Assembly: GCA_038237475.1 (NCBI GenBank)
Contig: JBBRYS010000001.1
Span: 434,001-498,000 of the forward strand
Direction of reading: 5' to 3'
Source: JAOAPY01 sp038237475
GTDB taxonomy: Bacteria; Acidobacteriota; Blastocatellia; Pyrinomonadales; Pyrinomonadaceae
DNA length: 64,000 bases
The first letter of the stretch is position 1; each line of letters starts with the position of its first letter. The position numbers and the translations under genes are program-made. Of the stretch, positions 44,656 to 54,029 are shown piece after piece. The notes under the pieces are model-generated. The model was not told the DNA's origin. It made no database searches and was given only the letters and a program-made list of their open reading frames with translations.

Positions 44656-45218
44656 GATATTTTTACGCGTCCGCTATTTCCAACCGAGCGCTACCCGTCC
44701 CCGTTGCACCTGCAGGAGGGTTCTCTTCAGTGCGAGGTTTTCGGATCCCTCAAACGCGTGTGTGATGCGGTGCTTTGCTCTCGTCGTTGCCTTGCTCGGA
44801 CCCAAAAACTCCCAATTTTCCCTGTCGCGTCAATACTTTCCGGTTTAGGATGCTCCCGCCGCCACTTCCCCAAGGGTCAAACAAATAACCTGCCTTTAGT
44901 GAAGGCAACCGGCATCATTTGACCCCGGGGTCGTCAATCCCAAGTCATTGGTTGAGAAAATAGCATTCCTATAGCTCCCAGGGCCTCGCGACCACTTTAA
45001 GATACGGCGAATGAGACACACTGACAAGCGTTGCACCTCCTGACAATCATGCTCAGCGCGGGTTGATTCACCGATCTTCGCCCAAGGGGGGATAAATCAA
45101 TTGAGTCCCGCAAAAAACCACCCCGGGACATTCCCTGTCCCATTAGAACCGGACATTTTAATTTGCTTACGACAAGCGAATATTTCTGAGCTCTTGCGTA
45201 GCGCAAGGCTGGCGCTTC
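44656..45218. other. Long leader/intergenic region upstream of the ECF sigma gene
   Basis: This 560-base gap between the comM stop and the sigma start presumably holds the promoter of the sigma operon. It contains a nested inverted-repeat element (44874-44932). I saw no open frame with support. Confidence 0.45.
44874..44932. repeat. Nested inverted-repeat element
   Basis: GGGTCAAA (44874-44881) and TTTGACCC (44918-44925) are perfect 8-base arms. Inside them TGCCTT/AAGGCA (44891-44907) forms a second stem. The right arm overlaps GACCCCGGGGTC (44921-44932), a 12-base palindrome. It could be an RNA hairpin, an operator or a remnant of a small mobile element. Confidence 0.6.
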
Positions 45219-46784
45219 TCAAGTCCAGTAGGTGCGATCCAGCGAGCGATAACCGACGGCTTCGGCGACGTGTGGTGAGCAGACTGAGTCGGAGCCTTCA
45301 AGATCGGCGATAGTGCGCGAGACTTTCAGGATGCGATCATAAGCGCGCGCTGAGAGACCGAGTCGGGTCATAGCCCGTTCCAGCATCTGCTCGCTCTCTG
45401 CATCTATGCGGCAGTAGCGGCGGATCATACGCGGCGTCATGGCCGCATTCGAATAGATCTTCTCCTCCGCAAAGCGCGTCCTTTGTCGTTCGCGCGCGCG
45501 GATAACTCGCTCTCGAATGTCGGTGGAGGCTTCGGTTCCCGGAGCAGGGTCACCGGTCAGATCACGAAAACGCACTGCCGGCACATCGATATGAATGTCG
45601 ATGCGGTCAAGCAAGGGACCCGAGATGCGGCCCACATATCTTTGAATCTGCAACGGCGTACAGCGGCACTCACGCGTCGGGTCATTCCAAAATCCGCACG
45701 GACAGGGATTCATCGCCGCTGCCAACATGAACGAAGCGGGAAAGGTCAACGACATCGAGGCGCGACTAATGGTTACCTTCTGGTCTTCGAGTGGCTGGCG
45801 CAGGACCTCGAGCACGCTGCGATCGAATTCCGGCAACTCATCCAGAAAGAGTACGCCCTGATGCGCGAGTGATACTTCTCCTGGCCGCGGCACGGCGCCA
45901 CCGCCGATTAAGCCGGCGTCGCTGATGGTGTGATGCGGCGAGCGAAACGGCCGTTCAGTTACAAGTCCGGAGCGGCCGGTCAGACCAGCCACTGAATGGA
46001 TCTTGGTGAGCTCCAGCGCGGCTTCAAATTCCAGCGACGGCAGGATAGTCGGCAGTCGCTTGGCCAGCATCGTCTTGCCCGATCCCGGTGGCCCAATCAA
46101 AAGGATGTTGTGAGACCCTGCGCTCGCAACTTCCAGCGCGCGTTTGGCTGCCTGCTGGCCGCGCACTTCGCGAAAGTCAACGCTATAGTGATCCGAGTAG
46201 CTGAGAATTTCCGCGGGATCGACCTTCAGAGGAACAGGGGGCTCCGGGGATCGGAGCGCAGCGATCAAGTCTACGGCGCCGCGCAGGCTGGCGACGGGAT
46301 AGATGTTGACTCCCGAAACGACGGCGCACTCGCGCGCGTTTTCTTCAGGAACGAGGAGATGCTTGATGAGGGCTTCACGCGCGAGAATCGCAATCGGCAA
46401 GGCGCCCTTGATTGGACGCACGCGGCCATCGAGCGAAAGCTCGCCCACGGAAACCATCTCGATGAGTCCCGACTCTTCAGCTAAATCGCCATTCGCACCC
46501 AGAATCCCGAGCGCTATAGGCAGATCAAAGCTCGCGCCTTCCTTGCGCACGTCCGCCGGCGCAAGATTGATCGTCGTCTTTTGAAAAGGAAAAAAGAAAT
46601 TGCAGTTGGTGATCGCTGCACGGATTCGCTCGCGCGATTCGCGCACTGCGGCATCGGGCAGGCCAACAATAGTAACCGAGGCTGGCTGGTCGCTTTCGCC
46701 TCGCAGTGGCGTGAGGTCAACCTCTATGTCAACCAGATCGGCATCGATGCCATAAACGGCAGCTGAAAGTGTGCGAAAGAGCAT
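45219..46784 (-). CDS. comM: Mg-chelatase-like ATPase ComM (YifB)
   Basis: The 521-residue protein has the N-terminal ComM domain (GIDADLVDIEVDL, VGLPDAAVRESRERIRAAI, NLAPADVRKEG), a AAA+ core with Walker A IGPPGSGKTMLAKRLP (about 215), Walker B VLFLDELPEF (about 310) and PFRSPHHTISDAGLIGGG. The C-terminal helical lid contains DRIDIHIDVPAV. ComM is a hexameric branch-migration helicase that extends heteroduplexes during natural transformation. No other competence gene is in view. Identity is secure. Confidence 0.94.
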   Translation of the reverse strand: MLFRTLSAAVYGIDADLVDIEVDLTPLRGESDQPASVTIVGLPDAAVRESRERIRAAITNCNFFFPFQKTTINLAPADVRKEGASFDLPIALGILGANGDLAEESGLIEMVSVGELSLDGRVRPIKGALPIAILAREALIKHLLVPEENARECAVVSGVNIYPVASLRGAVDLIAALRSPEPPVPLKVDPAEILSYSDHYSVDFREVRGQQAAKRALEVASAGSHNILLIGPPGSGKTMLAKRLPTILPSLEFEAALELTKIHSVAGLTGRSGLVTERPFRSPHHTISDAGLIGGGAVPRPGEVSLAHQGVLFLDELPEFDRSVLEVLRQPLEDQKVTISRASMSLTFPASFMLAAAMNPCPCGFWNDPTRECRCTPLQIQRYVGRISGPLLDRIDIHIDVPAVRFRDLTGDPAPGTEASTDIRERVIRARERQRTRFAEEKIYSNAAMTPRMIRRYCRIDAESEQMLERAMTRLGLSARAYDRILKVSRTIADLEGSDSVCSPHVAEAVGYRSLDRTYWT

Positions 46785-46840
46785 ACGACCCCCATTAGCT
46801 ATTCATGAGGTGGTCGTGAAAAGCGACTAATGCGTTTAGA

Positions 46841-46883
46841 TTAAAAACAAAGCGCGCCACTCGGAGAATCGAGGGCGCGCTTT
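46841..46883 (-). terminator. Rho-independent terminator after the transglycosylase gene
   Basis: AAAGCGCGCC and GGCGCGCTTT form a 10-base stem, with a further short stem in the loop, followed on the minus strand by TTGTTTTTAA. It lies about 40 bases after the stop of the gene at 46925. Confidence 0.88.
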
Positions 46884-46924
46884 GGTACTTGATGCCCGAT
46901 CCTTGAACCGGAAGCAGTTTTGAA

Positions 46925-48670
46925 TTATCGACGACGGCGCGGCGCAGGCGACTTGGCTGCGGCGGGCAACTTGATCTCCTGTCCAGCTTGCAGCTCAGCA
47001 TTCAGAGACAAGCCATTGAGACGAGCGACATCGTTCGCGGAGACATTGTAGCTAGCTGCAATTTTTGCAATGCTATCACCCTTTCGAGCGCGAACTTTGG
47101 TCAAGGCGGCGGCAGGAGTTTCTTCCGCATTAGTGCTGGACCGTTTCCAACTGGTCAGTTTGATGCCGCCAGCCGGAACCACCAGTTTGGTGGTTGACTT
47201 CGGATCGACGCCGGCGTTGAACGCCTGCAACTGCGCTACGGAAACACCAGTGCGGCTGGCGACTGACTGAAAGTCTTCGCCGGGAGCCACTTGAATGATT
47301 CGCGCTGTGTCGCGTCGATCGCCCGGTATTCTCTTCAACACAGCTACTAACTGTTTTGAGCGTCCGGCCGGAACTCTCACATTGTAGATACCATCGCGAG
47401 GCGTGACATCGCGTCGCAATTCCGGATTGAGGCTGCGCAGAAAATCTACACTTGAGTCAGTGGCATCGGCGATCAATTGCAAACTGGTTGTCGTCGGCAA
47501 TTGCACGACGTCATAAGACAGTGGCGGATCGGGACGAATACCAGCGAACCCATATTTCTCCGGATTTTTGGCAATCAAAATTGTCGCCAGGATGTTAGGA
47601 ACATAGTTCCTGGTTTCCTGATAGAGGTAGGGATAGATGGTCCAGAAATTCGCCGTGCCGGCTCGCGCAATACCACGATCAATGTTGCCGGCTCCGGTGT
47701 TGTACCCGGCCATCGCCAGTTCCCAATTACCGTTATAGCGTCGGGCTAGATCTTTCAGATATCTCGCTGAGGCGCGGGTTGCCTGTTCAAAGCTGTTACG
47801 TTCATCGATCCAGGCAGATTGTCGCAAACCGTATTGACGCCCGGTACCGGGAACGAATTGCCAGAGGCCGGAAGCGGCCGCGTGTGACAACGCACCTGGA
47901 CGCCAGGCGCTTTCGACCTGACCCAACCAGGTAATATCAACCGGCACGCCTTCTTCACGGAAAATCTTGCGGGCCAGCGCCATATAGCGGCCAGAGTGGC
48001 GCAGTCCCTTTTCCATCGTGGCACGGCCACGGCCCTGATAGTAATTAATGTATTGCTGGATCAGCGGGTTAATTGTGAAGGCGAAGTCCACATTGTTCTT
48101 AGCTTGCTCAAGCGCATCGACATCTGCCAGCGAAACGTTCTGCTCATCCGCGGTCAGCACGAGCTTGCTCAACTCATCAAGCGGCGAAGGATCGAATCGC
48201 TGTTCGCGAAAACCAACCTGAACTGATTGCGATTTGGCTAAAAGTTCAGAGTCCTGCCCAGCGACGGGAACCGTGCCGTTTTGGGCCACCAGAGAGGTTG
48301 TCGCGTGTGAGACACCGTGGCCAATCGGAACTTCCTCGCGATAGATGCGCTCCACGAGTTCAAGATAAAAAGTTTGCAGGCGTTGGTTGGCGCGCACATC
48401 CAAGCCGGACTCAAGCAATGTATCGACCGCCTGATCGAATTCATCGCGAGCCGCATCGCGCTTGTTATCATCAAGGTTCAGTTTACCTTTGCGGAAATGA
48501 TCCTCTGCGCGCGTAATGAGTTGGGAAACGCGGCCATTGGTCCTTTCAACATCAGTTTGAATTGAACGCGCTGACGAACCCGAAGGTATTTGCGCTGAGG
48601 CGCCGACCATGCCGCCCAGGAGGCTTGTTAACACTGCCGCGCAAACTATCAATCGGAAGTTCGCTACCAT
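46925..48670 (-). CDS. Lytic transglycosylase with LysM domains (MltD-like)
   Basis: The 581-residue protein has a signal peptide (1-26), a helical region, then the SLT-type lysozyme-like domain (about 225-345): ITWLGQVESAWRPGALSHAAASG, with the catalytic glutamate, then LWQFVPGTGRQYGLR and MAGYNTGAGNIDRG. Two or three C-terminal LysM modules follow (about 395-440, 460-510 and 525-570, with GDSIAKIAASYNVSANDVAR), then an RRRR tail. The MltD family cleaves peptidoglycan glycan strands with anhydromuramic acid formation, and LysM binds the wall. Family firm. Confidence 0.93.
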   Translation of the reverse strand: MVANFRLIVCAAVLTSLLGGMVGASAQIPSGSSARSIQTDVERTNGRVSQLITRAEDHFRKGKLNLDDNKRDAARDEFDQAVDTLLESGLDVRANQRLQTFYLELVERIYREEVPIGHGVSHATTSLVAQNGTVPVAGQDSELLAKSQSVQVGFREQRFDPSPLDELSKLVLTADEQNVSLADVDALEQAKNNVDFAFTINPLIQQYINYYQGRGRATMEKGLRHSGRYMALARKIFREEGVPVDITWLGQVESAWRPGALSHAAASGLWQFVPGTGRQYGLRQSAWIDERNSFEQATRASARYLKDLARRYNGNWELAMAGYNTGAGNIDRGIARAGTANFWTIYPYLYQETRNYVPNILATILIAKNPEKYGFAGIRPDPPLSYDVVQLPTTTSLQLIADATDSSVDFLRSLNPELRRDVTPRDGIYNVRVPAGRSKQLVAVLKRIPGDRRDTARIIQVAPGEDFQSVASRTGVSVAQLQAFNAGVDPKSTTKLVVPAGGIKLTSWKRSSTNAEETPAAALTKVRARKGDSIAKIAASYNVSANDVARLNGLSLNAELQAGQEIKLPAAAKSPAPRRRR

Positions 48671-49077
48671 TTATTACTGGATCTCCTCAAGAAAAAATTT
48701 CTCCGAATACGCTTGCCCGCCATTCAGGTGGCCAAACCGTATTCCAGGTACTTACAAGAGCGAGGTGATTATGGACCCTATCCGGACTTAACACCCTCGA
48801 ATCTTGGCAAAGGGGTTAAACCGGTGCCCAGAGGCTATCACACGATTTTAGAGAGTGTCAAACAATCTCCCGCTATTTAGAAACGATGAAACAGGCCTGT
48901 TTTCCACTCCTATTTCTAACGATCTGAGCTCACCTTTGTTCCACGGATACAAAGATGCGTGGATCTGAGGATTTACTGTCCGTCAGGCTTGACCAGGATA
49001 GCGCCGTACAAACCGCGGGAGTCGGGCCGGTTTCTCCAGCTAACCCGACCCACTCGAAGCGCCAAGGACCTGTTCCT
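48671..49077. other. Intergenic region between lon and the transglycosylase gene
   Basis: This holds the promoter of the transglycosylase gene and the end of lon transcription. GTCGGG and CCCGAC (about 49020-49048) could form a weak hairpin, and AAGGA/TCCTT a smaller one nearer the lon stop. No gene is supported. Confidence 0.4.
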
Positions 49078-51537
49078 TTAGATCTTGGCCTGCGCCAGAC
49101 GGCCTGATGCGGCCTGAGGTACTCGCTGGGGACGAGGTCCCGCCGGCGCCGTCGGCGCGACTCTTTCCTTGAGCGCTTCGCGGAACACCTGCCTCATGTG
49201 ATCTACAAAAACAAACCGAATGTCTTTCAAAGGTTCCTTCGGCACTTCGTCGAGGTCGCGCTTGTTCAGAGACGGCAGGATGATGGTGGAAACCCTGGCG
49301 CGCCGGGCTGCCAGGACTTTCTCTTTCACCCCACCAACCGGGAGAACATTGCCCCGCAGAGTGATCTCACCTGTCATGGCGACGTCTTTTCTAATCGGAC
49401 GTAGCGAGAGTGCTGAAACCATAGCGGTCGCGAGTGTGATTCCAGCCGAAGGTCCGTCCTTGGGAATCGCGCCCTCGGGAATGTGAATATGCAGGTCATA
49501 GTTACTGAAGTCGTCTTCGTCTATTTCCAGCTCTTTCGCGCGGGACTTGGCGTACGAGTACGCAGCCTGCGCAGATTCGCGCATGACCTCGCCCAATTGT
49601 CCGGTCAACACCAGATTCCCTTTGCCTTTCATCCGCAACGCTTCGATGAACAGCACGTCACCGCCTGCTGCGGTCCAGGCCAAACCGGTGGCGATGCCGA
49701 CCTGATCTTTCTTCAGCACTTCTTCGGGAATAATCTTGGGAGCTCCCAAAAATTCATGCAGGTTCCTCGTGGACACGCGGATAGTTGTCTTGTGACCTTC
49801 CGCGATGCGCCGCGCAACCTTGCGGCAGATCGTGCCAATCTCGCGTTCCAACTGCCTCAGTCCCGCCTCCTGCGTGTACTGTTGAATAATTCCGGTCAGT
49901 GCCGTGTTCGAGATGTGAAGTTCACGCGAGCTGATGCCGTTCTCTTCCATCTGCTTTGGTAAAAGATGACGGCGTGCGATTTCTCGCTTCTCCTGCTCGG
50001 TATAACCAGCCAGACGAATGATCTCCATGCGGTCGCGCAGCGGCGGCTGGATCGTATCCAGAATGTTTGCAGTGGTCATGAAGATGACATTTGAGAGATC
50101 AAAAGTTACGCCGAGATAGTTATCGCGGAAGCTGTTGTTCTGTTCCGGATCAAGTACCTCAAGCAAAGCCGATGAGGGGTCGCCTCTGAAATCCGCGCCC
50201 ACTTTATCGATTTCATCGAGCATGATCAGCGGATTATTAGTGCCTGCCTGCTGTATTGCCTGAATTACTCGACCGGGCATGGCGCCAACGTAGGTCCGAC
50301 GATGACCACGCACTTCGGCTTCGTCATGCACACCACCCAGTGATAGGCGCACAAACTTTCGATCGAGGGCGCGCGCGATTGAGCGGCCGAGAGAAGTCTT
50401 ACCGACACCCGGCGGGCCGACGAGACAGAGAATCGGGCCTTTTGGTTTTTCCTTGAGCTTGCGCACGGCCAGGGCTTCGATAATGCGATCCTTGATCTTT
50501 TCCAGCCCGTAGTGGTCCTCGTTGAGAATCTGTTCGGCCTTGGCCAGATCCAGGTTGTCAATCGAAGCCTTGGACCAGGGCAGCTCAGTCATGATTTCCA
50601 TCCAATTGCGCAGCGTCGCAGTCTCTGCGGAATCAGGATGCATTCGTTCGAGCTTCTTCAATTGCCGCAGCGCTTCTTCCTCAGCCGGCTTGGGCATGTT
50701 TGAGGCTTCGATCTTCTCGCGGAACTGCGCGATCTCTTCAGCCAGCTCATTACCTTCACCCAACTCGGATTGAATTGCCTTCATCTGCTGGCGCAGGTAG
50801 AACTCTCGTTGTGATCGATCGATGTCCGCGCGCGCCTGAGTATTAATCTCCTGCTGCACGGTCAGGACCTCGATTTCTTTGTTAAGCAGATCGTTCACGC
50901 GCCTCAGCCGTGCAGTTGTATCGGCAATTTCAAGAACCGATTGGGCATCTTCTACTTTTAATTCCAGGTTAGAGGCAGAGAGATCAGCCAGCCGACCGGC
51001 ATCGTCAAGGTTGGCGATAATCGCCATCACTTCAGGCGAAATATTTTTCCCGAGATTGATGGCTTTCTCCATCGAGGCGCGCACATTTCGCACCAGTGCT
51101 TCAACCTCAAGTGAACGCTCAGGCAGCACTTCCTGGACGACTTGCAGCCTCGCTCGGATGTATTCCCCAGTAGTCTCGACGGACTCAACTTCGGCGCGCG
51201 CCAATCCCTGCACCAGAATGCGAATCCGGCCATCAGGCAACTTGAGCATCCGCATGATCACGGCAGCCGTGCCGACCTTATAAAGGTCATCCGCAGTGGG
51301 TTCTTCCTTGTCGAGGTCCTTTTGCGACGCAAGGAGGATCATCCGGTTTTCACCCAACGCTTCGTCTACGGCGCGAATTGATTTTTCGCGCGAGACGAAC
51401 AAGGGGACAATCATGAATGGATAAATCACAATGTCGCGCAGCGGCAATACCGGCAGTTCACCAGGAATCTGTAACTGCTGTTCGCTGTCTGGTGTTTCGA
51501 GTCCCGCTGTGATGTCGTCTTCGTTTACAATTCCCAT
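49078..51537 (-). CDS. lon: ATP-dependent protease Lon
   Basis: The 819-residue protein has the N-terminal LON substrate-binding domain (about 25-215), a coiled helical region, AAA+ ATPase with Walker A LVGPPGVGKTSLGRSIARAL (from about residue 367) and Walker B-like LIMLDEIDKVG, and the C-terminal protease domain with PKDGPSAGIT (catalytic serine about 695) and VGGVKEKVLAARRA with the catalytic lysine. This is the full domain set. Lon degrades misfolded and regulatory proteins. The Hsp20 gene lies 50 bases upstream on the same strand, which fits a shared heat-stress operon. Confidence 0.98.
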   Translation of the reverse strand: MGIVNEDDITAGLETPDSEQQLQIPGELPVLPLRDIVIYPFMIVPLFVSREKSIRAVDEALGENRMILLASQKDLDKEEPTADDLYKVGTAAVIMRMLKLPDGRIRILVQGLARAEVESVETTGEYIRARLQVVQEVLPERSLEVEALVRNVRASMEKAINLGKNISPEVMAIIANLDDAGRLADLSASNLELKVEDAQSVLEIADTTARLRRVNDLLNKEIEVLTVQQEINTQARADIDRSQREFYLRQQMKAIQSELGEGNELAEEIAQFREKIEASNMPKPAEEEALRQLKKLERMHPDSAETATLRNWMEIMTELPWSKASIDNLDLAKAEQILNEDHYGLEKIKDRIIEALAVRKLKEKPKGPILCLVGPPGVGKTSLGRSIARALDRKFVRLSLGGVHDEAEVRGHRRTYVGAMPGRVIQAIQQAGTNNPLIMLDEIDKVGADFRGDPSSALLEVLDPEQNNSFRDNYLGVTFDLSNVIFMTTANILDTIQPPLRDRMEIIRLAGYTEQEKREIARRHLLPKQMEENGISSRELHISNTALTGIIQQYTQEAGLRQLEREIGTICRKVARRIAEGHKTTIRVSTRNLHEFLGAPKIIPEEVLKKDQVGIATGLAWTAAGGDVLFIEALRMKGKGNLVLTGQLGEVMRESAQAAYSYAKSRAKELEIDEDDFSNYDLHIHIPEGAIPKDGPSAGITLATAMVSALSLRPIRKDVAMTGEITLRGNVLPVGGVKEKVLAARRARVSTIILPSLNKRDLDEVPKEPLKDIRFVFVDHMRQVFREALKERVAPTAPAGPRPQRVPQAASGRLAQAKI

Positions 51538-51587
51538 GGCTTCATTCTACCGCACGTCTTACTTAAATGTTTCCCCAGGCGCCACAA

Positions 51588-52061
51588 TTACTGCTGATTG
51601 ACGTCTTTGACCGCGATCTTGAATTCTCTTCCTCGGCGATCCTGGGTCTTGGGCAAGCGCACCAACAGGATTCCGTTGGCCAGTTCAGCTGATGCCTCGC
51701 GCACATTAATCGTCCAACGCAGAGGAACGATTCTGTTAAAGCGCCCGTAATTGCGCTCTGAGCATAGATGCGAAGTAATGCGATTTCGCGGTACGCTCCG
51801 TTTTTTCTCACCCCAAATGCGCAGCTGAGAATTGGTCAGGCCAATCCTGATCTGCTCCGCAGCCAAGCCGGGCAAGTCGACTCGAATATGAATTTCCGCG
51901 ACCGACTCGCAGAGATCTACAGGAGGCGCCCACGTTCCTGAGACCACTGGACCATCAATTTCAGCCGCCTCTTGTAGTGCGGCGAATAATCGCCCAACGC
52001 GGTCGCGCAGTTGCTGTACTTCAAGACGTTCAAGACCGGACGCTCTCACATGTTTGATCAT
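51588..52061 (-). CDS. Hsp20/alpha-crystallin-type small heat-shock protein
   Basis: I choose the ATG at 52061 (preceded by GGAATGGAATA), because starting earlier would overlap nrdR. The 157-residue product has an N-terminal helical part (about 1-45) and the alpha-crystallin beta sandwich (about 48-145): APPVDLCESVAEIHIRVDLPG, LRIWGEKK, RNYGRFNRIVPLRWTI and ELANGILLVRLPK. The A-x-x-x-n-G-x-L motif of small heat-shock proteins is seen as ANGILLVRL. It prevents aggregation of unfolded proteins. Between nrdR and lon. Confidence 0.88.
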   Translation of the reverse strand: MIKHVRASGLERLEVQQLRDRVGRLFAALQEAAEIDGPVVSGTWAPPVDLCESVAEIHIRVDLPGLAAEQIRIGLTNSQLRIWGEKKRSVPRNRITSHLCSERNYGRFNRIVPLRWTINVREASAELANGILLVRLPKTQDRRGREFKIAVKDVNQQ

Positions 52062-52095
52062 TATTCCATTCCGGCTAAAGGTCGTGCGCCAAACT

Positions 52096-52575
52096 TTAGC
52101 CCTTTCGCGCCGTAGCATTAGCGCGCGCTCGAACCAGATGCTTAAGTTCGTTCATGAATTCCGAAACATCTTCAAACTCCAGGTAGACCGAAGCAAAGCG
52201 CACATACGCTACTTTGTCGAGCTCTTTCAACCGGCGCATGATCATTTCGCCGATCTTGCTCGTCGGCCGCTCTCGTTCCGGAGATTCCTGCACGTATTTT
52301 TCAATACCATTGACAATTGAATCCAGTTTCGAGGAAGGCACCGGGCGCTTTTCGCAGGCACGCAGAAGACCAGCCATGACCTTGCTGCGATCAAAAGTCT
52401 CACGCCGGCCATCCTTCTTAATGACCATATAGGGAATTTCGTCGATCCGCTCATAGGAGGTGAAGCGCCGCTCGCAACGGAGACATTCGCGGCGGCGACG
52501 GATAGCATCTCCTTCGCGCGATTCACGCGAGTCAACCACTTTGTCTTCAAGAAAAGCGCAGAATGGACACTTCAT
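52096..52575 (-). CDS. nrdR: Transcriptional repressor NrdR
   Basis: The 159-residue protein has the N-terminal zinc ribbon (CPFCAFLEDKVVDSRESREG, then RRRECLRCERRFTSYERID) and the ATP-cone domain (about 48-138, YMVIKKDGRRETFDRSKVMAG). NrdR senses (d)ATP and represses ribonucleotide reductase genes through NrdR boxes. No nrd gene is in view, so it would act on distant genes. Short spacing to hsp20 and lon suggests a common transcript. Identity is secure. Confidence 0.97.
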   Translation of the reverse strand: MKCPFCAFLEDKVVDSRESREGDAIRRRRECLRCERRFTSYERIDEIPYMVIKKDGRRETFDRSKVMAGLLRACEKRPVPSSKLDSIVNGIEKYVQESPERERPTSKIGEMIMRRLKELDKVAYVRFASVYLEFEDVSEFMNELKHLVRARANATARKG

Positions 52576-52604
52576 ATGGACCTCGCTGGAATATTTTTGT
52601 GAAA

Positions 52605-53777
52605 CTAGAACGTATCGTTACTACTCACTGCTCCCAGATCGGCCCTGGTTTCAGGCGTGATCTTTTCGTCCTCAACTGCATGTTCGATGGCTTCCGGTTT
52701 TGCCAGGTTCCGTAAATTCGTCAGGTTGATATCACCACGCAGAAAATAGAACAAGCCGCAAAGCGCAGCCGGACCAAAATCCACCAGGTGCAGCACGATA
52801 GCCACGGCAGCTGCCTGTTCTTTCTCGATGCCCACAAAAAACAGTCCCGCGCCAGTTGCAGCATGAAAGGCGCCGGCCGCCCCCCCGGGAGTAGGCACGG
52901 CAGAACCAACCATTGACCATCCAAGAATAAACAAAGACTCGGTAACCCCGAACGGACGACCACCAACCTCCAGGTGAAAGGCGCGAAACACGCACAAGTT
53001 CCCGATTACGACAGACCCCCACAACAACAAGGTCCAGCCAACAGTGATCGCCAGATCGCGTGGATGGGACAGCACTTTTAGCGCTCGCGCCAACTGGTCC
53101 ATCAGGCTGATGATGCCTGTCTTCAGCCGGCCCGGCAGCCGAGGCAATTTGCTAAAAATGTTCTCAACCCAGCCAATGAGCAACTGCGACTTGATCCGAA
53201 ACGAGATCAAGGCCACAAGACCCACGGCTCCAATTATGACCAGGGCCAGACCAAACTGGCGGACCCGATGATAAGACTCTGCATTGCCAAACGAGGGATG
53301 AAACCACAACAAATTTGCGGCAAAGATAAACACGACCGTCATCGAGTCGTAAATACGCTCAATCATGATCGTCACAAATGAAGCTGCCGGCCGTACCCTG
53401 CGATCGCGCATTGGTAGTACGAGGGGTCGCACGACTTCTCCCATGCGTCCCACTAACAGTACAGCACCGAAACCGACCGTGGTCGCAACCCAGATTTCGT
53501 GCAAGCTCGACTTAGTCAGAGGCGCCAGGAAAGCCTGCCAGCGAAGAGCCCGGAATAAATATGCAACCGCAATGACCGCGCAAGCCAGGGCTATCCAGCG
53601 CCAGTCTGACTGACGCAATGCTAGTTTCACCTGGGTCCAATCCAAACGCCTGCCAAACCACCAGAGTATTCCGGCGGCCAGCAGGAGCAGCACGCTAAAC
53701 TCGACGTATTTTCGGTTCTCTTTCAAGTTAGATAAAGTCGAAAGGATTGCTCTTCGGTACCAAACTACGGGAGGCAA
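52605..53777 (-). CDS. UPF0104/lysylphosphatidylglycerol-synthase-type membrane protein
   Basis: The 390-residue integral membrane protein has eight or so spans: about 24-41, 57-75, 88-115 (SSLHEIWVATTVGFGAVLLVGRMGEVVRP), 145-165, 172-195, 225-255, 270-310 (WSMVGSAVPTPGGAAGAF) and 320-345. The G-R-GE-RP and P-PGG-G motifs are typical of the UPF0104 (LPG synthase membrane) family, which is linked to lipid flipping. No soluble aminoacyl-transferase domain is present, so it does not make lysyl-lipid itself. It precedes nrdR on the same strand. Confidence 0.85.
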   Translation of the reverse strand: MPPVVWYRRAILSTLSNLKENRKYVEFSVLLLLAAGILWWFGRRLDWTQVKLALRQSDWRWIALACAVIAVAYLFRALRWQAFLAPLTKSSLHEIWVATTVGFGAVLLVGRMGEVVRPLVLPMRDRRVRPAASFVTIMIERIYDSMTVVFIFAANLLWFHPSFGNAESYHRVRQFGLALVIIGAVGLVALISFRIKSQLLIGWVENIFSKLPRLPGRLKTGIISLMDQLARALKVLSHPRDLAITVGWTLLLWGSVVIGNLCVFRAFHLEVGGRPFGVTESLFILGWSMVGSAVPTPGGAAGAFHAATGAGLFFVGIEKEQAAAVAIVLHLVDFGPAALCGLFYFLRGDINLTNLRNLAKPEAIEHAVEDEKITPETRADLGAVSSNDTF

Positions 53778-54029
53778 ACAGCAAAGACTTGACTACCCCA
53801 CGACCTGAACCACAAGATATTGGGTGGCGGTGCAAGGCTACAATAATTGTTTATGAGGCGCAACAAGTCGATCAAAGACACGCTGCCAGCGGTTTCGAAC
53901 GCCGGTAATACGCTTACTCGATCCGCCGGGAACTTTACCCAGCGGCAAATCGTAATCGCCTCAGGTCAAGGGTACGTGCCCGTAGTAAAGCCGTTCGGAA
54001 TGTTTTAGTTTGAGGCTGGAGAAGCATTA

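Noticed and set aside
53853..54008. 51-codon open frame just before the second ECF sigma gene
   Set aside because: No ribosome site before its ATG and no resemblance to a known protein. It may be leader sequence of the sigma gene.
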